Origin: Folioceros fuciformis
Lineage: Eukaryota; Anthocerotophyta; Anthocerotopsida; Anthocerotales
DNA: 64,000 bases
Reading direction: 5' to 3'
Assembly (NCBI GenBank): GCA_049999805.1
Contig: JBNGIO010006119.1
Coordinates: forward strand, 40,770 to 104,769
Below the pieces are notes generated by a model. The model ran no database searches. It saw only the letters and a list, made by a program, of their open reading frames with translations, and was not told where the DNA came from. Made by a program: the position numbers and the translations under genes. Shown here in pieces: positions 56,001-64,000 of this stretch. Each line of letters begins with the position of its first letter. Within the stretch, counting starts at the first letter, position 1.

Positions 56001-58659
56001 CTTATCCCTGAGACTCCCTTGGTGTTTCACATCACCAGCAGCACTCGTGGACGGGTGAAGCAAGACTGCTGAGATTTTCACATACTCATCATGAAAAAGT
56101 ACTTCTGTATCAGCAGGATCCTTTCCAGAGTTGTCGTGACTAAATGCCTGCCCGAAACTGTGGCTGTGTACGACTGAGGCATTGGGAACAAACGTTCGCA
56201 TAGCATCGACAAAGTATTGCAACTCTGATGTTCCCCATACGTTCACCTGCACAGAAGACGTTCATAGCAAGAATCAGTAGGAGGGAATGCTTAGGGCAAG
56301 AAGTTGGACCAATGCGGTGAAACAATTGGGGTCCACACCAAACCGGCAATGCAGCCAAGTTCTCAAGAAGACAAAGATCAATGACCTTGCATGTTCTTTG
56401 CACGCCCATATAGAAATCAGAGCTCACTTACAGGTTCTTTACTATCACCAAGATTTCCAAGAGTGAGGAGCAAGCCTGCAAAGGGACAACAACCAAGACC
56501 CGAAACAACAGCTCAAGGAATCGTCCAGCTCTTCTTTCTGGCCAACAACGAAGTGGAAGAAACTTGTACAAAACGGGCGAATTCACCAGAGTCATTACCA
56601 GGAATTCCATTGGCAGTTTCAGACGTGACTCGTGTGAGGAAAAGGTGGTCAATCTACACCAAGACATCCCGAAGTGAAAGCACCAGTTAACTGACAGTTG
56701 GGGGTAACAATAGATATTAAGAAAACGTGCAATTCTCGCAATATTACAACGTGAGCAAACAAGAACCCTATTTGCCGAACAAATTGGATAAGAAACAGGA
56801 GCGGCTGCTACCTTAGAAAGTTTTATCTTGTGCTCAAGGCAAAATCGCTGCAGACCCTGTGCAGAGAACATCAAGGTACCGTACAGGCAAGTCAGCACAT
56901 GAAAGGACCGATTGATCACCGTGCTTCCAAAAAAAAAGGGCTCGTCTAGAAACCGACCTCTCCAGCATTGAAGATGAATCTGCGCTTGTCGAAGAAGAGC
57001 AATACACTGGGTGCAGTGTCTTCAGTGTCCATACCAGTGCCAAGAATCTGCGTGAACTACTTCCTCAGTACGCAACAGGAACTGAGCTCACGGGTCAGAA
57101 AAAGGGAACAACGGTATGACTGGAAGACGACCCATGGTGCAGACTTGAATCCTAGCAGATCATCAAGCGACATGTACCAAGAAAGAAGGCTGCTCGGTGC
57201 CTGGTATCAGACTCAGCTTCCAAAGTTCTTGGCATCCTATGCTAAAAGTAGGGCAACCCGCACCGCCAACTAACTCCATGCTTTTGACGAGGGGAACCAT
57301 TCTAGCTTAAAACCAAGACGTGGTTTTTGTGTTTACCAGGTTCTCAGAGAGGAACAAGACCAGCAGTCGCCAGTTAAAGGACATAGGCCGGCACACAGTA
57401 CCAAATGCAAACAGAAAGAAGGGCGGGAAACGATACTACTTGGGACAGAAATGCAATGGACAACGGAGGTGAGAGTCGAACTCAGCTTGCCTGCACATAG
57501 CTGTTGTTGCTGTTTGCAAACGTGTTGCAACCTTCCGGCAAGAGTTTTCGTTTGCCCATGAGGCACCAATGAAGATCAAACGGTACCCTCTCGCATTCAG
57601 GTTTGAAAAAATGTCCCTACAATCAAGGCAGGCAGGGATGGGAGAGGGTTATAACTTGCTTGCCTGCACAAAGCTGATGGTGCTGGTTGCGTGCGAACTT
57701 CCAGGGAGGATATGCCCATCTCTATGCCGTCCTCCACTCCTGGGACGTGGTGCCATCGAGTCTAAATCGACTCCCCTTGTCCTTGCAGACGAGGAAACCG
57801 AATACTCTGATTTTCTATCTACACTTCCCACCTTAGGAGGGAGGAAGAAGGCAGGACGTGACCGCAAAGCCTCCACAGAAACGGAACAGCTAGCTACTAG
57901 TCGTTCACTATCGGTAGCCTCCACTGCTCCCTTGAGGAGCAACAGGCCATCAGATTCCTCATGGACGGAGTTCGCGTCGCTGGCAAGGGATACCGGCGAC
58001 TTGCGTTGGGCGGCGGGTGTTTCCGCAACCGCCGAATTTTCCTCAGCGCTCCAGGCTCCAGCTACACCCGTTGGGGGCGCAGATTTTTGTTCATCCACAA
58101 CCACGACGGACGTAACAGACACTTTCCTGGCCCGTGCACGCTGCGGCTTCTGCACTGAGAGTTCGGAATCGGCAGGACGCGACTCTTTCACCTCATCCTC
58201 CTCCAACCTCACCGACGGCAGCAGGGCACCACTCCCGTCCCCGCTCAGCTGCCGCTCGATCACTGCGCCCGCCGTGGACGGAATCAGTTGCTGCACGTGC
58301 GTACCCGCCTGAACTGTGGACGCGGCCGACTTCGGCCGGCCCCGGCCGCGCTTCTTCGGCACAAGCACAGCATGCGCCGCCGCGTCCTCCGATGCAGGAG
58401 CCGCAGCTCCCACAGCCTCCGCGGACTGAGGCTCTACCGGCCTCGATTCAACCACAGCACTCACTCGCCGCCCCGGTTTCCTGGACGCAGGGCTCTCTTG
58501 CGCTGCCTTGGACGCGCTGCAAACCGAAAACCGCTGCTGCTGGCGTCGCCACGCCAACCCGCCCGGAGAGCAGAGCTCGGCAAGACGGCGCGATCCACGC
58601 GGAATGTGCAGCAAGAGCGGGCGCTGCAGAGCTGCTGCCGCCACGGTCGCTGGCGACAT
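53005..58659 (-). CDS. TRZ: Long-form tRNase Z (ELAC2/TRZ type) with extended N-terminus
   Basis: Exons: 58659-57664, 57047-56958, 56856-56812, 56653-56599, 56475-56432, 56246-55967, 55866-55652, 55572-55319, 55188-55008, 54927-54880, 54786-54203, 54057-53400 and 53319-53005. They total 1,255 codons in frame. The enzyme cuts the 3' trailer from precursor tRNAs. The N-half lactamase fold begins [19 protein letters not shown] and GEGLQRFC. The catalytic C-half has [25 protein letters not shown] (metal-site histidine motif), LAYSGDTRP and [12 protein letters not shown]; the family has HxT/S here. The first exon adds 332 residues: an Arg/Leu-rich organelle transit-like start ([20 protein letters not shown]) and an AT-hook-like [10 protein letters not shown] at about 102-111. 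Intron 1 has donor CAG|GCAAGC, a GC-AG intron, and all later donors are GT. The remaining length fits plant TRZ3/TRZ4. Confidence 0.92.
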
Positions 58660-59139
58660 GAATAAGCGCCAGCGTGGGGTCGCGAGTCCGCCACTCCTCC
58701 AGGATCAACCCACCTTCACGATCGGGTGACGGGGCACTGGAGTTGGTTTTGCACGCCATCATAGGTAGCTCCCGCGTCGACAACGACGAAGCCTGATGTT
58801 CCACCTCGGCCTACCATCTGATACAATCTATACGTAAATGACCCTCAATTACGCTAGAAAACTACAGTACGAGGCCAACCGGAACCAAAGCATGTGGCCA
58901 CCTCAATCACAAAGTCTTGTTATATTTTACAAGTTACATCTGATTATAAGCTATCTTAGGTACTTCGCTTAGATTATAATTATCATCATATTTATGTCAC
59001 TCGTATGGAATACTCATATGAAGGAGTTGCATTTTTTTTTTTCCTCAACCCTATTTTCTGGTTTTCTCGCACCTCATCTTAGGGCTTGACATACTCTATG
59101 GACTTAGGTTTTTTTTTTTTTTTTTTTTTTTCCTCCTTG
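58660..59139. other. tRNase Z upstream region and poly-T tracts
   Basis: The region contains the tRNase Z promoter side and two long T runs near 59033-59043 and 59110-59131. They could be ends of inserted elements. No gene seen. Confidence 0.5.
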
Positions 59140-60000
59140 TGGATCAATCACTAACAATCAAGATCTTTTTGTGGACTATCACAAAACACACACAAGATTC
59201 TTTCTTCTCAAAACCCTTGGCAAATCTAGGACAAATTTCTTTGCAAATGGCATGTCCACATTGTCTAGCAAATGGCCTTACACATTGTAGCCATAGAGAA
59301 CAAGTGCAAGGAGTATTTGAGGATTTACAGATGTAGGTGGCCTTATAGATCGTAGGTGAAGATTGTCTTGCAAATTGCATTGTAGATTGTCCCTAAAGTT
59401 TGCATTACAGATTGTCCCTATAGGACAATGTATTGTAGATTATTGCAAAGTGTCCCTGCAAATCATATTATAGAGTGTCCTGAAGTTTGTATTGCAAATT
59501 GTCCTACAACTTTGCATAGAAGATTGCTCTATAGATTGCCAATCACTGTCGATGGCCTCACTCACTCACATACCCTTGGGTGAGCAACTGCATGGTAGGA
59601 TTGGAGGGATTGATCTCGTTTGGCCTTACATATGGCCTTAGAGGTTGCAAGTCCAAAGTGGGGATGCTATTCAAGTTGCAAATTTTCTTATACATGGTAG
59701 GTACAAATTGCTTGGCAAATGGCCTTGCATATTGTACTTGCAAAGAACAAGTACATGATGTGTTTACGGATTGCAAATGCAAGTTGTCTTGTAGATTGTG
59801 GGTACATCTTACCTTGCAAAGACTATGTTGCATATTAACCTTTGCAAATTGCCTTGCAAATTGTGGTTGTGGATTGCCTTGCAATTGGCCTTTGGGATTG
59901 CCTTGAAGTTCGACATTGCTTTGCATATGACCAAACTCTTTATAGTTGCAAAGTGCATTGGACATCACCTTACACATGCCCTTGTACCTTGATATCATAT
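59140..60000. repeat. degenerate minisatellite-like region
   Basis: Related words such as GCAAATTGTC, CTTGCAAATTG, GCAAATGGCCTTACACATTG and GATTGTCC recur at irregular 20-60 base spacing across about 850 bases. Frames crossing it are repetitive on both strands and not convincing genes. Confidence 0.65.
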
Positions 60001-60116
60001 CCTAGTTGCTAAAAATGACTTACACACTCCTGGGTTTTGCAAAACTTAGAGATTACGCTTGATGCGAATGCAAAGGGCTTGGAGGGTATGAACTTCCTCC
60101 TCGACTACATTGACTT

Positions 60117-60248
60117 CACCTAGCTTTAATGATGCTAAGTAGAGAATGCATGAACAAGATGGAGCTATTGGAGATATACTCGCACCTAGCTTTAATGATG
60201 CTAAGTAGAGAATGCAGGAACAAGATGGAGCTATTGGAGGTATACTTG
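60117..60248. repeat. 66-bp tandem duplication
   Basis: Unit 60117-60182 (CACCTAGCTTTAATGATGCT onward) repeats at 60183-60248 with three to four substitutions. The length is a multiple of three and the plus frame stays open through it, but no larger coding context exists. Confidence 0.93.
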
Positions 60249-60735
60249 CAGCCATGGATAGAGGAGGGGCGCTCCATGGTCGTGGACCTGCATTTTTCTT
60301 CTCCTGTCTCTGCAGTGGTGTGAAACCTATTGGTAAAGGTCCATGATTGCTCTAAGGGGATATTGAATAAAGATTTCATGGTTCCATTCCCTTCCTTTTC
60401 CTTGCTGAAGGTGTTACCTACAATCGTTCCCTCGAGGAAATTGCTCCTCCTTTGAAATTACTGGACCGTGGATGAAACCCAAGTATTCGTATCAGTATTC
60501 CGGACACTCATGGTAATCGAGAAGGAAAAATGATGCGTTAGTGAGATGTATCTATAAATGCATGCAGCTATGTATGTATTAATTAATTACGTTTGTTTGG
60601 CCATTGAAAGGGCGAGCGAACCGGTGAAAGTGGGTGACCTGGTGGCAGGAAGCGCGGGCATCAAACGGGAAAGTGGCCCTCTTTTACTCCACCTTGGCCC
60701 AGTGTTTGGAGAGGGAGCACATTCGCGGGAAGGCG
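60249..60735. other. upstream region of the BTB gene
   Basis: The presumed promoter and leader. The frame of the BTB protein is open back to 60634 but lacks an ATG before 60736. Confidence 0.5.
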
Positions 60736-62277
60736 ATGGAGTTGGGGGGAGTGGTAGGACGAGCAACGGATGAGAGCAGCCCGCGGCAGCGGCTGGGGCT
60801 GGGGCTGGGGCGGGCGTCGGCCTTTGATTTCACGGACTTCACGGTCGCATATCCCTTCAGCGACGTGAAGCTGGTGAGCGCCAGTGGCGCCGTGCTCTAT
60901 GGCTGTCGGTACAATCTGGCGGTTCGGTCGCCCGTGTGCAAGCGGATGCTGCTGAGCGGGATGAAGGAGGCGCAGCCGATGTCGGAGGTGGTGATCATTC
61001 CGTTCCCCATGATGAGGACGGAGGCCTTGCAGGTGCTGCTCGAGTTTTGCACATCCGGGTGCTTCTCAGCCAAGTTGGTGCGGGAGGCGCCGGTGGATGT
61101 TATTCACGCGGCGCGCTATTTCCAGCTCACAGATGACATGGAGGAGGTGATCGAGAGCGTGGTGTCGGAGATGATGGAGCTCGCGGGGGCCCAGGGTGGA
61201 CAGGAGCGGTGGGCGGAGGCGCTGTCGCTGGCGCTGGAATGCTTGCCGACCGATTTGGACGCTTCCTTCTTCGAGTTCTTGCTCAAGAGAATCTTCTCCC
61301 GGTCGATCGAAGCCCTGGGGTACCAGAAGCTGAGTGCCAGGGCCCTGGAGTTTTTGCTGTCCAGGTCGTTGGCTTGTTCAGACCCTTGGGCGTCAAGTTT
61401 CTTCTTCTACTCTTCCGAGTTCTCTATCTTTCGGTACTTGTTACACTGGTCTGCTTGTCAGATATCGGAAGACGCCCAGCGGCAGTTGTATTTCGTACGC
61501 GACGCGATCATGGACAATGAGAGCTTTGACATAGATAGCATTGGGCCGGGGACCGCCGAATTGTTGGAGACCATAGCTGCAATTGCTGAGCCTTTCCTAC
61601 CCTTGATAAATTTTAAGTCCATACACCCCCAGGACATCGCCATAGAGATAAAGCCGTTGAAGATAGTGCCTGCCGAAATGCTGCTTGATGCTCTCTGCCA
61701 CCATGCCCTCGTCCTGAACATGAGTTCTCCTATCATGTATCGAGGGCCATATGTTCTACAGTGGCATCCTAATGGGCATTCCCCGGATCTTGTCATCGAC
61801 GAGAACTCAGATGGAAGGGGGATTTACTGCGGCTCGGACCTTTCAGGCTTTGCGAGGACATACTCGTCCTTGGAAGGTAGTGGAGAGCACAGCTGGTTGG
61901 TTACCGTTTCTATATACTCTAATCCCAGTGGCATCGGAATCGGGTTCTGCTCTGATGAGGCCAACTATTGTCAGTGGCTTGGATATAGCCCCAAGGGCTG
62001 GATCCTGGATGGCGGTGCCAGGTTCTGGCATAAAGGAGTGGCTGTTATGGCAGCTGACTGTTTGTCGTTCAGATCCGATGTGACGGAAGTTCAAGTCACC
62101 GTGAACTTGGATAGAAGAACTTGCCGTTTCACAATTAGACAAGATTCTGAAGGAGAATCTGTAGAGGTCAGCTCAGACGGTCCTTGGCTCGACATTCCTA
62201 AGCTTATATACCCCGCTGTGAGTTTCCGCAACTCGTCTGGACGAGTTTCTCTGAGCCCCTGTGAGGCCACGTTCTGA
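60736..62277 (+). CDS. BTB/POZ-BACK protein with SPRY-like C-terminal domain
   Basis: ATG 60736 opens 513 residues with no intron. The BTB fold spans about 35-150 (FSDVKLVSASGAVLYGCRYN, VRSPVCKRMLLSGM, EALQVLLEFCTSG). BACK-like helices follow to about 300 (ALSLALECLPTDLDASFFEF, FRYLLHWSACQ). From about 350 a beta-rich region (PYVLQWHPNGHSPDLVIDEN, EHSWLVTVSIYSNPSGIGIG, CQWLGYSPKGWILDGGARFW, CRFTIRQDSE) resembles a SPRY/B30.2-type binding domain. Such proteins serve as CUL3 adaptors that bring substrates for ubiquitination. The SPRY assignment is by pattern and less certain than BTB. Single-exon structure is common for this class in plants. Confidence 0.8.
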   Translation: MELGGVVGRATDESSPRQRLGLGLGRASAFDFTDFTVAYPFSDVKLVSASGAVLYGCRYNLAVRSPVCKRMLLSGMKEAQPMSEVVIIPFPMMRTEALQVLLEFCTSGCFSAKLVREAPVDVIHAARYFQLTDDMEEVIESVVSEMMELAGAQGGQERWAEALSLALECLPTDLDASFFEFLLKRIFSRSIEALGYQKLSARALEFLLSRSLACSDPWASSFFFYSSEFSIFRYLLHWSACQISEDAQRQLYFVRDAIMDNESFDIDSIGPGTAELLETIAAIAEPFLPLINFKSIHPQDIAIEIKPLKIVPAEMLLDALCHHALVLNMSSPIMYRGPYVLQWHPNGHSPDLVIDENSDGRGIYCGSDLSGFARTYSSLEGSGEHSWLVTVSIYSNPSGIGIGFCSDEANYCQWLGYSPKGWILDGGARFWHKGVAVMAADCLSFRSDVTEVQVTVNLDRRTCRFTIRQDSEGESVEVSSDGPWLDIPKLIYPAVSFRNSSGRVSLSPCEATF

Positions 62278-62942
62278 TGGAGAGCCGTGCTGTGCCTCCC
62301 GTGCTCTCCCATTTTTGTATATCCGTAACGTCCTTAGGCCTCATTTTTCTTTCCCCCTGAGACCCTTTGTAATTCCAAGTTGGAACAAGTGTCACTTCTT
62401 AAATCCTCAATGGGGAAGGAATTGTCCTTCCCACAGAGGTAGCTGCACAGGAAGGGGACAAAAAATAAGTAAGAAGATGTGCTCTCCACACGATTGTTGT
62501 TGTAAGTCGGTGTCGAATTTGAGCATTGCGTATTCATGTTTTGCCACTACCACAGACATACAGGTGTAGGACGCAGGCTAGATACCTATTTTGTGAACAA
62601 AAATAACCCCAGGGGTCCTGCGCTAATGCACTGGAAGCGGCTAATCTGAAACGAGGAGGTTTTCTTCAATGGCGGGAGACAAGTGGGAGGAAGCGCATGA
62701 TAGCAGGCGGGCAGACAAAAAACAGTCTGCGTGCCTAAAAATCCTCAGCTACTTGTCACAACTCATCAACCTATTGAGGCACGAAATGGAAGACATCAAA
62801 GTTCACAACCACATGTCCAATCACTGAGTGGAACTGCTGAAATGATCTCCTCGCCTTGTGAGCAGAACAGCAAGACAATCACTTGCTTCCCCCGAAGAAA
62901 ACAAGCAGGGCCCTGTGCAGTACGGAGAAGGCCCCGACATCC
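62278..62942. other. convergent 3' region
   Basis: The 3' UTRs of the BTB gene and the L7/L12 gene meet here. No other gene seen. Confidence 0.55.
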
Positions 62943-63605
62943 TTACTCCATCACCACAGTAGCCCCCACGGCCTTGAGCTTCTCAATAATCTGCTCCGCC
63001 TCTTCCTTGCTCACTCCCTTCTTCAGAATGCAAGGCGTCTTCTCCACCAGCTCCTTGGCCTCCTTGAGACCTAGCGAGGTGAAGGTTCTCACCTCCTTGA
63101 TAACCTTGATCTTGGAAGCCGCGTCGTACTTGTCCAACTTCAAATCAAAAGCTGTCTTCTCAGGAGCCTTTTCCTCCACTCTAGGAGCCGCAGCGGCGCC
63201 CCCGCCACCGCCCCCTCCCATCATGGGAACCCCCATAGGCAAGTCCTTAAGCCCCAGCCGCTGCTTCAGCAGCTTGGTCATATCCGCCACCTCCAGCAGC
63301 GTCAGGGATGATATCTCGTCCACCAGACGAAGAATCTTCTCCGAAGGCGGGCTCCTCTGCTCGGTGGGATCCACCTCCGCCGGCTGCACAGCTGCCCGAA
63401 GTTTCTCCTTCCCCGCTCGGAACTCCCTCACAGCTGCATAATTGAATCCCCGCCTGCTCCATCCATCCGGCAGAGCTACCGGCCCCGGCAGCAGCTTCTC
63501 CTCCCAGCAGCCAGCCTGCGCCTGCCCGCGCATCGCCCTGGCATCCGCATATCGCCACCTCCCTCGTTGCAGCAAATGCCTGCCCCTCACCAGCCTGGTT
63601 GTCAT
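62943..63605 (-). CDS. Ribosomal protein bL12 (L7/L12), mitochondrial type
   Basis: ATG 63605 to the stop at 62943 gives 220 residues. A basic transit peptide (MTTRLVRGRHLLQRGRWRYA) covers about the first 90 residues together with a linker. The N-terminal dimerisation domain (ILRLVDEISSLTLLEVADMT), a Gly/Ala hinge and the conserved C-terminal domain (KIKVIKEVRTFTSLGLKEAK, ELVEKTPCILKKGVSKEEAE) follow. This protein forms the ribosomal stalk that recruits translation factors. The long leader and divergence from chloroplast L12 favour mitochondria. No ATG lies in frame upstream before a stop, which fixes the start. Confidence 0.92.
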   Translation of the reverse strand: MTTRLVRGRHLLQRGRWRYADARAMRGQAQAGCWEEKLLPGPVALPDGWSRRGFNYAAVREFRAGKEKLRAAVQPAEVDPTEQRSPPSEKILRLVDEISSLTLLEVADMTKLLKQRLGLKDLPMGVPMMGGGGGGGAAAAPRVEEKAPEKTAFDLKLDKYDAASKIKVIKEVRTFTSLGLKEAKELVEKTPCILKKGVSKEEAEQIIEKLKAVGATVVME

Positions 63606-64000
63606 AATGCCGCCCTCGCCCGCCGCCTCCCCCGTCAAGATATCATGCCGCCACCTCCCTCACGGCTCCTCGGACCGCCGCATCGGCAGCAGTCACAACC
63701 ACCAGCCCCTCCGAATTTCTCTAGCACAAGATCCGCCTCCTTTCGCACGCACTAATCCTCTAATGGACCATCCACCGGCAGCAACTCTACAGCGAGACGC
63801 CAAGGCAGGCAGGCAAGCTCTACCCACGAACCTTAGGTCACACTCGCTCTTGCTCGACTGCCTCGCCTCACACACCCCCACGCTCTCCAGGCTACGAGAG
63901 CAGCGGATGCCGACCCGTAGATCGCCGCGCGAGGGATCCCTTTCCCGGCTCACCCGTTGCCGCCCTCCGTCGGCATCGCCAACTACGTCAGAGAAGCCAA
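63606..64000. other. 5' region of bL12 gene to the window edge
   Basis: GC-rich sequence with an 86-codon motif-free minus frame. Probably leader and promoter. Confidence 0.4.

Noticed and set aside
59580-59998. Opposed frames of 108 and 146 codons in the minisatellite
   Set aside because: Both are translations of the same repeated words on either strand, as expected for repeats lacking stops.

Overview
This is nuclear DNA of a land plant. The evidence is a plant-type ureide enzyme (allantoinase), a trichome-birefringence-like O-acetyltransferase, PLS-type pentatricopeptide (PPR) arrays, a plant LEA_2 membrane protein, GT-AG introns of mostly 70-250 bp, and a short TTTAGGG-type telomere motif. 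The 3' part of a ciliary CFAP43/44-type gene at the left edge implies motile sperm. A bryophyte, lycophyte or fern is therefore more likely than a flowering plant; I cannot name the genus from sequence alone.

Layout. 1-1327: CFAP43/44-like 3' exons (+). 1488-8690: a decayed block with PPR pseudogene fragments on both sides of a broken LRR-Roc (Roco) gene; the Roco gene contains an assembly gap with a 47-bp duplicated flank. 9303-11618: CHY/RING zinc-finger ubiquitin ligase (-), many tiny exons. 13132-15070: TBL-family protein (-). 16715-20698: intronless TRAPPC10/TRS130 (-). 21481-24491: allantoinase (+, 15 exons, 510 codons in frame). 25952-29101: long disordered protein of unknown function (+). 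30115-31127: SAGA factor SGF11 (-). 31212-34054: three hexanucleotide repeat tracts, the last inside an orphan 488-codon ORF (+). 34588-35073: DNA polymerase delta subunit POLD4 (+). 35100-43150: AT-rich repeat-laden region with a decayed Ty1-copia gag and two pieces of a non-LTR element with an R2-like layout (C2H2 finger, RT, CCHC, restriction-like endonuclease). 43817-44923: two-repeat TPR-like protein (+). 45837-47096: LEA_2 protein (-). 49722-52421: PCH2/TRIP13 AAA+ ATPase (-, 14 exons). 53005-58659: long-form tRNase Z (-, 13 exons) with a large N-terminal extension and a GC-AG first intron. 59140-60250: degenerate and exact tandem repeats. 60736-62277: BTB-BACK protein (+). 62943-63605: mitochondrial-type ribosomal protein L7/L12 (-).

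The intact genes are ordinary housekeeping genes with no sign of a shared pathway: endomembrane traffic, wall acetylation, ureide catabolism, chromatin, replication, meiosis, tRNA processing and organelle translation. They sit as gene islands between repeat blocks. The most notable signals are the R2-like retroelement, the recurring TAG codons at apparent glutamine (CAG) positions in the decayed loci only, and the tRNase Z N-terminus. I saw no CRISPR array, operon or rRNA/tRNA gene.
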